In this document: in pieces, positions 9,731-20,715 of the stretch
Layout: each line of letters opens with the position of its first letter
How positions within the stretch are numbered: position 1 is the first letter of the stretch
Origin: Parelaphostrongylus tenuis
Taxonomy: Eukaryota; Nematoda; Chromadorea; Rhabditida; Metastrongylidae
Reading direction: 5' to 3'
Assembly (NCBI GenBank): GCA_019055375.1
Contig: JAHQIW010004478.1
Location: 1-64,000, forward strand
DNA length: 64,000 nucleotides
Notes under the pieces: model-generated
What the model saw: only the letters and a program-made list of their open reading frames with translations
Told to the model about the DNA's origin: nothing
The model's database searches: none
Translations under genes and position numbers: made by a program

Positions 9731-12022
9731 ACAATAACTAGTACGTCATCCGAAACGAAACTGAGGTTATTTGCTCATTGAAATTATGTACAAAGTACCA
9801 CATTCACTCAAGAAGTCAATCCAAAATCGAACGGCTTTTCGAAAATGCTAAATAGCGATTTATGGGCAACTTGTTACATCCTCAAACTAGCAGAAGTGAG
9901 TCTACGTGACCCGAAACACTTCATGGTTATCGCATGAATATCGCCAAAATTAGTTGCTCTTCGAAAATAATCATCAGTCGAATTGACACGAGTTAACATT
10001 CTAAAAATAATCACCCTTGTCTGCCTCGAGCATCGTTGAGAAAAAATCTCTCCTACATTGAGGATTTATCCTTTTAGCGGGCAGGACTCCTAAGCAGCGT
10101 GGCTTTTTTCCTGTCAGCAGTCATTATGCCGCATCATAATAGCACTGGTTAGAAAAACTCATAAATATCTTATATGTATTACATTCATAGCGAGCACTTA
10201 GAGTGCAAGGTGTAGTCAATATTCCCGAATTTTAAGTATATTTTACTGGAAACTTTTATCTAAATGTGAGAAAAGGCGTGTTCTTGCTACATCAAAATTT
10301 TTCAGACTTCATCGCAAGTACTATAAACTGATCGGATTACTCTGCAGTATTCCATGCAAAATAAGGTTATAAGACAAATCATATGATCAACAATGAACGC
10401 CTATGTAAAAGCATCGATAGAAATTCCCAATCTCAATATAGCATCGTTTTGTAGACGCATTGATAATCTGTTTGTCGCCCAGCAATTCGACATTGCTACA
10501 CGGAAAATTTTGACAGCTTACCAATACAACACATCACTGCTTTAACACCGGGAAGCTAGAACACTGAACCTTTAAAACACGGAATTGCTCATCTAGCTGC
10601 CGTGCGTTCTCAAAAAATCATGATGGGACCGATGATTTCAAAACACGACTGTGACTGCTATCTGTCATTCTTGAAGCAGGTTAAGTAGATTTCATTATGT
10701 TCCAAGTCTGAGGATTCTCGCATTCTTATTTGATTAGAATGGAGTTCCCAGCTTCACGAACTATGTCGATAATCTGTAATGAGACTGGCATAATGATCAA
10801 TCTCTACTAAAGTTCAGCGGAGTTCGCTTCGAGAGTTGTTAGAGAAGAAAACCTTGCAATTACTTCAGAAATAAGAAAATATGATTGGATCAAATGATCG
10901 CCACAGACTAGTATAATGACAGTTCAGTTGTTCAAACAACTTTCCTCAAAACTTCTGCAAAATTGATATAAAGCATTAAAAAGTCTGTAATCTAATAAAA
11001 TCAATGACGCTCTACCAAATGAATGTACGCCAGAAAGAATTTTTTGCCACCTCATCGTTGAGAAATTGAAAGAAATTGTCGCTGCTTTTTATAAACATCC
11101 ACACAAATGAGAAATTTTGAATGCCTAAAAAGATGACTAATAAAGCCTTAGTTTAGCGTCACTTTGCTGCTTCTTAGCAGCCTCCACTGTAAGTTCTCAG
11201 GTCGGCATATAGGAATTTGCATTCATATGTACAATCACTCTCCCTCACAACAAGATCTGATGTATTGATGCAGTTGCGACTTCTATGACCATCATAATTG
11301 CTGAATTCTGAGTGCCATCTTATTCTTTGCTTGTTTTCAAATACTTCCTCTGAATCCTGTAGACGTTTTTGTCTTGGATATCATTTATAGATGGATGGTA
11401 TCAACTTATCTGCCAATAAAATTGTTTTCGTAGTGGTTCTGACTGACTGGTAAAGACAGCAAGGTTTACCAACGCGTTTACTGTTTTCTGAAGTAAGAAA
11501 GAAAACTTTAGGACAGAAAGTTGTGCTTTGCTTTTATCCATCGATATATTGTACTACATATTTTCCCTCAGAACTGCACTTGCAACGCCGGCGTTATGCA
11601 GATGACGGAAATTTTAATTTTGAGAAAATCAGGGCTTTATGTCGCACCATCACTGTTGAGAATGTAGGATTTGAATTCAACAATGGCTTTTGAGGTACTG
11701 ATGCCTAAGCTGAAATTAAGTGGTATTTTAACATATCTCGCTTTCATATAAAATCATTCTCAACAGTCAACTCCTATGCTCTGCGTAATACCAGAACGTG
11801 CGACAGCAACTCCCTTAAAGAATTTTTTCTCAATTTCACTCATGGGGATGCTTAAAGTTCCTGAGGAAGTTGAAGAGTTTTACGTCAACTTTATTTATGA
11901 CTGCTGAATGCGAAATCCGTCATTGCATCTTCAATAACTTGCTGCGAATGTGTCAATTTTGTTACAGCAGAGCTCACGAATTGCTTGAATTTATGAAAGC
12001 TGATAATGACAATTTTCGCATA
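9731..12022. other. A/T-rich stretch without a recognised gene
   Basis: I read both strands and found no open frame with convincing residue composition, no RNA gene and no clear repeat partner within the window. It lies between the duplicated segment and the first secreted-family gene. Confidence 0.4.
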
Positions 12023-13470
12023 ATGGCGACACGTGCAATTAGTCCTTGTATAATTTCAATGTTAGCTACAATCTTGGCAGTGTTCGGATGTGGGTGTGCT
12101 GCCTGCAAGTCAAGGTAATGAGTAGAAGACCCTTATCGTAACGCAAGTGTCAGTCTTAAACGGAATTTTATGAACTAAACACAATAAATGATTCCAATGT
12201 TTCACCAGTATTTTAGGAAAGTCAAAATGAGGACCTTTTGAGAAAAGTTCAGTTTCAAGTGATCAACGAAAATGTACCAGAAACTGTTCCACATAAAGGT
12301 CAAATTGGTGACTGTTCTTTATGAAGGTTGAGAATATCGTTCCAGTCAGAACTAGAAAATTCACCATCACCACTCGCAACTTTGCCTGTTATCATGGCGC
12401 GAACTATTACGGTCGAAGTTTCTACTCAGCAACCTTGCTTGGCGTACCTTCACCTGCCCCATTTGTGCGTCTTGTAATGAGAGCAGTACGTTTTCAACTT
12501 ACGGTTATCAAGTGCTCTTCTTTTTTATCATTCATCAAAAGGCGCAGTGCTTGCACTCTAGTTTCTGTTATTTCACCAGCATCTCAAAATTGGAGTGAAT
12601 TTCCGACTTTCGTAGTTTTTTTTTCAAACAAGCTTTTAAACTAACCAGAAAATGCGCTTTTTAGGTCTACAAAGTCTAGCAGGTCAGGGTCGTTGAGCAC
12701 TCCTACATGATCCCATGATTTTTTTCATTTTGAATCAACTCAATGTTACAGCCAGTTTCGAACCAATGCTTTGCAATAGAGCCGTTCAAGATCTAGCCAC
12801 TGATGAGGGTAGGTCTTCAATATTGAACATCCATTGAGAAGATTCTAGGCAGATGTACATCAGGTGTTCAAGATTTTGTAAAAACGCTTATTTGTAACTC
12901 AGAAAATTAAAAAATACAGTAATGCTTTCATAAAAACAATAATTGGAAATTTTGAATTTGCTGATAATTTCATACGTGCTTTTTATATTTATCTTGAGAA
13001 TGATAGAGAATTCAATGCGCCAGTATGATAATTCAAGGGATTTTAGAGAAGAAAAGGAATTATTTCATAGACACGTTTACGCTTTTTTCAAATCATTTCT
13101 GCCATGATAAAGGTGACTACCGAGACTCGTTATTTCTCTCAGACGATATGATGTACGACAAATGCGTTATCGTCGGCAGCACGGTGACGGCAATTTGCCC
13201 TAAATATATGGCACAACCGGCTCCGAAGTGCATGATGACTGTAATGCCGACTCCCGACAGACATTTAAAATTACAGGAGCTATCTCGGTCCAGATTGTAT
13301 TCTTTTTGGAACAAATTCGTTTTGTGAAAAAATCTGTGTAGACCTTAAACATTATCATGGCTGATTGGTCGAGAGCAATGTGGCAAAGTGTAGTGGACCA
13401 AGCTATGCGAATGATAGCAACGGATCCATTCGGATCACACTTTTTCGCTGCAACCGCCACTGTCTTCTGA
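12023..13470 (+). CDS. Secreted small-protein family member A (multi-exon)
   Basis: Exon 1 (12023-12114) encodes a signal peptide, MATRAISPCIISM followed by a hydrophobic LATILAVFGCGC core, and ends at donor GTAATG. Exon 2 (12350-12485) reads TRKFTITTRNF and ends FVRLVMRA before GTACGT; exons 1 and 2 together total 228 nt and stay in frame. A middle exon near 12530-12620 (RRSACTLVSVIS) is uncertain. A later exon near 13125-13280 has DKCVIVGSTVTAIC. The last exon (13342-13470, acceptor TGTGTAG) reads NIIMADWSRAMWQ, ends in ATATVF and a TGA. The same exon plan occurs at 48960-50691 and, broken, at 36143. From memory this resembles a large nematode-restricted secreted family of unknown function. 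Frame problems around 13275 leave open that it is degenerate. Confidence 0.6.
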
Positions 13471-15789
13471 AGCTCTAGTCAAAGTGTAATATGTGTGGAA
13501 CAAGTATTTTTGTACAACCGATATTGCTCTAGCAACAATAAATTGGTAAATCACAAAAATGCTAAATATTCAAGGTAGTATGCAATCAAGTGCACTATGC
13601 GATGAGCTTCAATTTATTGCTTTCTTAAAGAAGTGATTCAGTAAGTGCAAATGAGAAACTGCAGGAAGAAGTTCTCTCCGGTTAATCTAAAAAATGCTCT
13701 CATCGCCGCCCCAACCATTAGTCACGGAAACAAGTGAAGGATTTGAAGATTGAAACCATGAAACAATCAAAATAATTGACTGAAGTCAATTTATGAAGAG
13801 ACAAATAGGTGATCTCGAATAATAAGTCAAAGAAGCGGGGATGAATGCTGTGACATTGCCTCATATGATTGCTGTAGGTAAAAATGAAGTTGTCTGAAGT
13901 GTGAAAATGTGATGTGGAAATGCAGAAGTTACTGCATAACATCAACAAATTATCACTATCAATTCCTACAATCAGTTATAAAGATCAAAAGCTTTCTGAC
14001 AATAAACTAGCTTTTTTCAAAAATGTTTTCCTATCTACCTGAAAATCATTTGGGAGATATGTTAGTGATCAACGTTTTGATCGTTTGAATCGGCGAATCT
14101 TCTCTTGGAAGACTTTCTAATTGATAAACAAGAGAACAATAGTTATATGATATAGCTTGAAGATCGTTGTCTTTACATCGGCAATACTGAGAGTTGAAGT
14201 CTTGTCTAAAAGATGACGAAACGTCTCGAAATACATTCACTTCTGTGAGGGTAACATTTCACAGAGTGAACTCAGAATATGGTAACACTCATAGTAACCT
14301 TGATCGCATTTATTACGAAAGTATTGCAGTATTGTGCAAGAAAACTACTAATAAATTTTAAAATATATGTTAGTGGACACACTTTTATCAAATGAACACA
14401 TGCAGTTCACAAGGGTAAAATCACTCCACGACTCTCGTGGGCAGCAACATCGATAAGAGTCATCCCGGCCGTTTTGGTTAGGAAGTAGCAAATGGAAAAC
14501 CGATCTCATTTGCTGGAGAAGAAATTTTACAAAAGTATTAGTAACCTTGCGAATGTTGAGACTTGAGGCTACAGCCCGAAGTCGCCAATCTCCTCTATAA
14601 CTCTGTAACCTTCAAATAGAACATGTTTTATAAAATCACGTGTTTTCCTCTTGGTTCGCTTGAATTTCGCTGGACAAATTTCTTCCTTAGAGTGCTAATA
14701 CTCAAAATACAGTACAGGCCTCAAGAAACTCAGAAATGTGTTTGTTTTCCAAAAAGCTTTCTTGATCTCTTCATCTCCGCCGATTTTCTGATTAGTGCTT
14801 TGAACCTCGGCTGGCAGAGCTCTTTCTTTGATTATTGGTAGTCATCTTACAGCGTAATGTTTCCTGATTTTAGCGCTGCGATTAATTTCGGAAATACAGC
14901 TCAGTGGGAAACCAAGGTTGAATTTAAATTTCTGGGCAAGCTGTTTACAAATATTCGACAAGGCGAGGGTCGTGGAAGTGGATGGAGCAAGGGTGGGGCA
15001 AGGCGGGACGGTGGATATGTTGACATTCGAGCTTGGATTTTTTCTCCAATTTGAAAGAAACTCCAGATGAAACGACTGACTTAGATACTACGAACATTTC
15101 TCTACGCAATGATATGCTTTTCACCTTCCAGCGATTATACGCGCGCTAAAAATCATGGCGTAATGCGAATGTGAGACATAACTTTTGATCTAAATGCTAC
15201 AGCGTCATGAAGAGGTGTTTCAAGAAAACGGTGACATGTGGCTGTAACCTTTAGCCTCATCTTTCAAATGATTATTGAAAATTCTATGAAGTTTCCTCTC
15301 CAGCGTATGAGATCGATTGTCATTTGCTCGTTCCTATTCAGAGAAAGCCGTCATTTCAGGGTCGCCGTAAGTCCGATACTGTTCCCAGTAGTCGTAAATC
15401 TTTACAATAATTTATTTTACTGCTTCGAAATGCTTTCATAGATTTTTTCATGAGCAAGAGATAGGTTATTTGATAGAAGGGCTTTTCTTGTGAGGTATCA
15501 CTCTTAAACTCTTGCGCCTAAATTTTCAAGAAAAAAACTTTTCTGGACGAATTCATTCTCAGCTACAGAACATCGCGATTCTTACAAAACGGCAGCCAAT
15601 CTTTTTACTGGTTATAAAGGCTGAACACTATCAATTTGGCTTTGAATCTTCTCCTATTTCACTATGTTCCGTTCTATACTACATCGGACACCTGCATCTC
15701 AAGAACCTATGGATCATCGAATCAAATATTAAAAAAAGGCGAGGATGTCATAACAGGCACAAGCCTTAATACTGAAACTTATTACTTCT
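13471..15789. other. Stretch with no confident gene
   Basis: A minus-strand frame at 14046-14240 (ends SPIQTIKTLITNISPK) is weakly protein-like but lacks convincing splice sites. Bases 14955-15015 are unusually G-rich on the + strand, with four GGG runs. Nothing else is recognised. Confidence 0.35.
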
Positions 15790-17180
15790 TCACCATGGAT
15801 CTTCTTCCTTGAGGGATTCCAGAGTGCAGTCAATCGCGAGTGCATGTGACGCGCTCCTAAGTGGTGGATAGGAAATTAACACGTTGACAACAATCTTGAA
15901 ATTCTGCGCGGCACGCGGTGCCGTCGCGCGAGGGTACGATGGCTTCGTGGTAATTCTCCAATGAAATGTCAATTTTTATCGCCACTACAGGAAATTTCAT
16001 CTCTATTAAATGGCAAAATATGATAGGAAAGGCATTGATGAGATTTTTGTGATAGAAACAGTGGCCTTTCTTCCCAGAACACCGGACTTGAGAGTTTGTA
16101 TTTTATTATTCATGCTGACAAGTTCTCGCGCTTACTTTGCCGCAAATGAACAATAATTAAACAACCAATTACTTAACCAGTTTGGTCTTTTGTAATCAAA
16201 ACATTAGGATAAAAAAATTCTATCTTTGAAACTATTTGGCTTCACAAATTATCCTGAAGTACTGATAGTGACTGAATGGAGAAACCAATCAATTGACTGT
16301 AAAAAATGATGCTGTACTGTGCATGCAATGCATTTCATTGGTATCTCTCGCTAATTTCTGTGTTATCACTAAACTACTAGAGTAAGAACCTTTTTGTATC
16401 ACAATAAGACTTCCTTCTATCGTTATGGACAGTAGCTTCTTTTCATTTACGGTTCTTCTACTATTACTACTACATTTTATTGTGGTAATTTGACATTATA
16501 TTCGCACCATTTACGCCCACTACGTAATCCTTCTAGATGATTGCCCTCAAGACAGCTTCATGCTCCCTATCAGATTTCCATCTTTCTTAACAACTCCAAT
16601 GTGACCACGTCCAAGTGGCTGCGGAGGTCCCACAGTTAGACAGAGATTTTCTTGCCCAATGCTTCCGATGAGTATTGATTTCACAAATCTGAGAATTCCG
16701 TCCACCACATGGCTTGCTGCGGCTTCCAACTAAGCCATCCAGAGAGACATCGAAACCTCCTACTCTTTCGTTAGATATTCATGGCATTAATTTTTTCTTA
16801 CACATAAGCCTTGTTAACTTCTCCGCGCTATTCATAGTTCACGGATGCGAGAAAGAGTCGGCTACTTTTTGTCACGGAATATCTCTGAGCGAAAAGCAAA
16901 TCACGTCTAACTACTATTTGAAGCAGAACGTCTTGAGTAATAGATAAATGTAACGTGGATTGTGCACTGTTTCAAAGACGTAATCCAAACTGCTCACCAT
17001 TCGATCACTAAGTAATCACTGTCTTCGGAGGACCGCCTCCGGAAAAAATCGACTGGACATATTGCAAGTCGTCGTGATCATTGCACCTTCCGAGGAATGA
17101 AAAACCTTCGGAACTACAGCTGATACGAAGCGGTGTATTGCACAATCGCTTCGAGAGGGAGCATTCGAAGAGTTTCTAGA
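15790..17180 (+). repeat. Long repeat S, copy 1
   Basis: This matches 24780-26130 and, more loosely, 40440-42480. Shared landmarks are a GTCGCGCGAGG-type segment followed by GGCxTxGTGGTA; ATGCTGACAA near 16110; CGCCCACTACGTA near 16510; and GCTCACxATTCGATCAC near 17000. Unlike the other two copies it lacks the tRNA-like inverted insertion. A minus-strand open frame at 16547-16729 (SHVVDGILRFVKSI, GPPQPLGRGHIG) may be a fragment of a once-coding transposon. The class is unknown. Confidence 0.7.
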
Positions 17181-17224
17181 CAACTAAGGCGTTTCTACTC
17201 AATAAAAGAGAACTCTCGCAAGTT

Positions 17225-17345
17225 CTTCAGATAAATGACAACCAAATTATCACCATCTTACAACGATGTTGCTACCGACGTAAGAAAAGGGTTCAACAAG
17301 ATAAGAACATCTATCCAAAGTTATTTACTGCTGCCAACTTGAGCT
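17225..17345 (+). mobile_element. RTE reverse-transcriptase fragment
   Basis: This matches bases 3430-3545 of the RTE at 1097. It includes a decayed version of the GVQQGDTISPKLFTA segment, here reading RKGFN with the frame lost, and the downstream LFTA-coding stretch. It is opposite in orientation to the adjacent RTE pieces, indicating an internal inversion or two separate insertions. Confidence 0.75.
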
Positions 17346-17349
17346 TTTG

Positions 17350-18200
17350 TGGAAACAAGCGCATCTTTGTGAATTTAGAACTCTCAATTCTTATAGCGCT
17401 AACTCGAACACGTTCCAAGAGCAGTTCATTTCTTTGTCAACGTTCTCAACGGCGTATCCTCCTATAACCTGTCTAATAATGACTACATCCCAGTTCGTGA
17501 TAGTTGTGAGAATTCGTTGTTTAAATCGAGCCGCCGCCAGTTTTTTCTGCGAAAAATGGAATGTATCGCAAAGAGGGTTATGGTCTGGTTTCGTGTAGAA
17601 CTCAGAAACAACAGCTGCATAGGTTGGGCAGAATCTTCGATTTACTTAGCTGTATTCTACTGCCTTATGGTACTCCTTACTGGAAGGTTCCCACGTCCGC
17701 AGCCGAGAGTGAGACTTTTGAAATTATGCTTTACTATGGACGGTTTTGGTCATCATGATAACTTACATAACCTCCCAACCTATTCGCTCCATCCTAGACT
17801 GTGGGTTCCAATGCGATGTTCTTCAGGCATTCATCTAAGGCCAGCTAAGTCAAACTTGCTAACGAGGGCCTTGAAGAATGTATGGTTATCTCTAAAGAAC
17901 TTTTCGAGGTCCACATAAAACGCTTTGCGATCGTTTTTGACATAGCATGATGTTGGTGCGTAAGCAATGAAGTGGCCAGAGCCAGCATTGATCCACATCG
18001 TATCAACCGCAATTTTGCGACCCGAGTTGCTAGTTGTTTAAATGAAATCTATGTTCACTGTTGAGCATTTTCGACGGAAGAGCCAACGCCGCCGACACCT
18101 CTACGATCGTAGCTTACAAGAAACAGTTGTCTATCCGGTGTCATAAGCAACGTGAGAGTCTTCTCGTTTTACACTCGTTTCAACTAAAGAAACGAGCTCT
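17350..18200 (-). mobile_element. RTE 5' half relic (endonuclease and linker)
   Basis: The reverse complement follows the RTE from about position 2510 back to 1700. Recognisable parts are the linker antisense near 17400-17560, the segment antisense to HIGTHGLEWN near 17790, and the segment antisense to the DTGEELFHGTCDRRGVGG stretch near 18090-18140. Many stops and indels mark it as long dead. Confidence 0.8.
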
Positions 18201-18214
18201 TTTAATTCTATGAA

Positions 18215-18476
18215 CTCGAGTAAGAAAGGGGTCTTGTAATCATGCGAGACTTTAGTTCATTTTGCTTTCTCGTATATGGTTTGGAACACTAAGTCCTTCC
18301 GGGACTCTGTTTGTTCGCATTGATGTCCCTCGTTCAGTGTTCCGTCAATCCTCTTTAGAATGACTCAGCTGATGAACTACAAGCGACGGCCAGGAGCAGA
18401 TTGTGCAGTAGATTTCAATGCTAAAAATATTACTTTTAAAGCAACAACAAGGTCTTGCTGGCTTTTCACTAACTGG
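18215..18476 (-). mobile_element. RTE reverse-transcriptase relic, piece before hammerhead insertion
   Basis: The reverse complement matches the RTE from about 3310 back to 3080. The antisense of LDEGQPCEQAGF lies near 18305-18345 and the antisense of the NYRPICLLS region near 18370-18410. The match stops at about 18476 and resumes at 19002, so 18477-19001 is an insertion. Confidence 0.8.
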
Positions 18477-18517
18477 ATCTGATAAATTTACAGCATGTTT
18501 TGAGCCGTTGTCAGGTC

Positions 18518-18570
18518 TAATGCTACACTGGCGTCTGTTTCGTCCTATCGAGACTCATCAGCAGCGCCGT
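18518..18570 (-). ncRNA. Hammerhead ribozyme motif, left arm
   Basis: On the minus strand the core reads CTGATGA (18555-18561), then a stem II hairpin with a CGATA loop, then GAAA (18538-18541), followed by a stem III region and GTAGCATT. Core nucleotides are intact. Stem I (GCTG with TAGC) needs a wobble pair and the cleavage-site spacing is off by about one base, so activity is doubtful. Confidence 0.65.
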
Positions 18571-18906
18571 CCTCGGTTCAGCCGACCTTATAAGGCTAAA
18601 TAATTCTCAATGGAAGAATCGACGCCCAGTGATAGATTACTTCGAGCCAGATAATGGAATTACCTGACATTGAAGTGACCGGCAATCGAGGATGTGACTT
18701 CATGATGAATTGCACCTCTGCAATCGACCGCTCTTTCATAGATTCCGCTCAAAACAATATGATTTGTTTCAACTCAACAAATCCCGACCGCCGGTCACCA
18801 CGGTGTCAGGTAATTTCATCTTATAATTTGAGATGAACTATTACTCGGCCTCAAGTTCTTCATAGAGGACTATTTAGTCTCAATGGATTGACTGAACAAA
18901 GAACGA

Positions 18907-18951
18907 TGCTACTGATGAGTCCCGATAGGACGAACAGGCACCCGTATAGCA
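18907..18951 (+). ncRNA. Hammerhead ribozyme motif, right arm
   Basis: Stem I is TGCTA (18907-18911) with TAGCA (18947-18951), all five pairs perfect. The core is CTGATGA (18912-18918), stem II is GTCC with GGAC around a loop, and the cleavage triplet would be GTA at 18944-18946. The conserved GAAA reads GAAC here, so this copy is probably inactive. The fold is otherwise unmistakable. Confidence 0.7.
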
Positions 18952-19001
18952 CTAGACTGGCAACGGCTCAAAACGTGATGTATCCTTGTCAAAATATATC
19001 A

Positions 19002-19300
19002 TTTTGAACTGGGTTCATAAAAGAGAGTTGAATGGAGAGAAGTAGTTGGATCGTGTAATCTACGGGTAACAAGTGAAGAGCACAGGCAGTGCGTTGATGA
19101 GAACTGGCGAAGGCTTTCCAAGGATTCCGGTCTTATCTTGTGTAAATCACATACTTTTATCTTCACCAATCGAAACCACGTGTCGAATCTTGAAAGATAG
19201 ACTCGGTGAAATGACATATTCACCTATTTTGTTTCACGTGACGGCAAGAAAGCAGTGAGGATATCTGAGTAGTGATCGGAAATGATTCTCTACATTGCAT
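19002..19300 (-). mobile_element. RTE reverse-transcriptase relic, piece after hammerhead insertion
   Basis: The reverse complement matches the RTE from about 3080 back to 2800. TGATGAGAACTGGCG at 19097 corresponds to the antisense of the PPVLINTL-coding region, and ATGACATATTC near 19211 to the antisense of the EDEYVV region. It is decayed and continues the piece that ends at 18476. Confidence 0.8.
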
Positions 19301-20487
19301 TTGTGAAAAACGCCTATGAATAAGATTGCTCTAATTGAGGACATCAAAACTCAACGAAGTGACTTTTGACTGTAGGGTCTGCGGCAGTGAAGGCTGGTCA
19401 AAGGCGGCCCACTCATCCATATCGTTTCTTCCAGTGAAAAAACACTCTGAGACTGATCAGTAAAGTGCCAAAGTATCTATTATCAAATGTCTCGGACGGA
19501 AAGTTCTGCTTCTTTTTCAGCAGGTGATTTTCTCTTTTACAATATTTTCATAATCACAATAGCGCAGCTGTAATCCAACGTTCCGTTGATTGTAGTACTC
19601 CTACTTCTTTTACATTCGACTGTTTTATAGGCCGGGGGAGCCGTCACCGAGTGATTGTAATGCTCGTCGCGGCGCCTTGCTCAACCACTCTTTATGACGT
19701 TTCAACAAAAGAAAAAAAAAACGAAATGAATGCTAGAAGTACTAGGCTCCGCACAATGAAAAAATCGCCATGGTGATGGATTAAGTAAAGTGCTTGAGAA
19801 AAAGTTGTTTGGACCTCTCTTGAGGTAACGTATATCCTGATAACATATCTTTAGTCTATCATAAGATCTGTTGCGGCACTTATGCAGGGATAGGCACGCG
19901 TTTCGCATTCCAGCCTCATCAGTAGCACGCGCTGCTCTTTCGAATTTCGACCAATCTTAGGCCAGTGCCATCTTTGCTCATTCAATTAGAAATTTTTTCC
20001 TTGTTTTGAAAGAGAAACTATAAATGAAAAGTATGAATTTTCTAGAAAAAGATTTTAAGTACTTATATTTTGCCATGAATACGAATAAACCAATCATTAT
20101 TATGATCACTTTGATGGAATTTAGGAGGCCAGAACGTCCCAGTTGCTTCCTAGAGTGACTCAGTATCCTTCAGAATTGTGAACTATAGATGGAGAAATCA
20201 CGTTATTTCTAATAAAAAAACAACCTTACTGAAGTCTGTTCTATCATATTTGAGCATTTGCTGATTCAGAAATCCCATTTATTGTTGAAGAAAGTAAGAA
20301 ATTTATGAGAGAACTACCATGCTAACCTTGGGAGAGCGCGCCGGCAGCCTCTCTTCGTAGCCGTCCGAACTGCCCGATAGCCGAAAATGGCGCGGTCCGC
20401 AAAAGGATATATATGCATACGTATGTGCAAAAATACGCGAGCGTTCATACATATGCATGTGTATATGTATGCATATAAGGAGAACAT
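19301..20487. other. Gene-free stretch with a hammerhead motif and an A/T palindrome
   Basis: Apart from the hammerhead at 19886-19930, the only structure I see is an imperfect palindrome at 20407-20477, with TATGCATAC and GTATGCATA arms in alternating purine-pyrimidine sequence. Confidence 0.35.
19886..19930 (-). ncRNA. Hammerhead ribozyme motif, isolated
   Basis: The minus strand reads GCGTGCTA, CTGATGA (19916-19922), GGCTGGAATGC, GAAA (19901-19904), then CGCGTGCC and TAT. Core and stem II are hammerhead-like, and CGCG suggests the minimal stem III typical of Penelope-type hammerheads. The 3' side of stem I has diverged, so cleavage is unlikely. Confidence 0.55.
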
Positions 20488-20715
20488 GTGCCGAGTGGTT
20501 AGAGGTGCTTTGAGTCGCAAACATCGATGATCGCTATCGCGCCCGTGCTGACCAAGCAATCCATCCCTCCAGTATGGTTGATTGATATCAGGCTGGTCGC
20601 AGACTTGTCTGGAGGAATAACCAACGCTGACTCGGTACAATGATAGACCACCGCTAGTCACTGTGAATGTCAGACATGCATCCAATCACTTCAAAAGAAG
20701 TTAAAATTGAACTCG
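20488..20715 (+). repeat. tRNA-derived SINE-like repeat, copy 1
   Basis: The head TGTGCCGAGTGGTTAGAGGT is an A-box-like start as in Ser or Leu tRNAs. The body matches 43484-43720: both share a GCAATCCATCC / GTCATCCATCC-like segment, the ACCGCTxGTCA segment and the final AACTCGAATGCAT / AACGAATGCAT segment. Two diverged copies of one ~230 bp unit with a tRNA-like head support a SINE. Confidence 0.6.

Larger units (their letters stand above)
18477..19001. mobile_element. Palindromic hammerhead-bearing insertion element (~525 bp)
   Basis: This sequence interrupts an RTE relic whose two sides align to adjoining RTE positions. Both junctions carry a version of the same short target (left TTTTCACTAACTGG, right TTTTGAACTGGG), compatible with a target-site duplication. 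The element is a long imperfect inverted repeat: GTTTTGAGCCGTTG at 18497 is mirrored by CAACGGCTCAAAAC at 18961, and GGAATTACCTGACA at 18655 is mirrored by TGTCAGGTAATTTC near 18806. Each arm holds a hammerhead core, minus strand on the left and plus strand on the right. There is no protein-coding capacity. Confidence 0.75.

Noticed and set aside
12799..12830. CTGATGAGGG at 12799, a hammerhead-like start
   Set aside because: No GAAA or stem II follows at the right distance.
14955..15015. G-rich tract as a G-quadruplex
   Set aside because: Only three GGG runs are close together; the fourth needs a loop over 20 bases.
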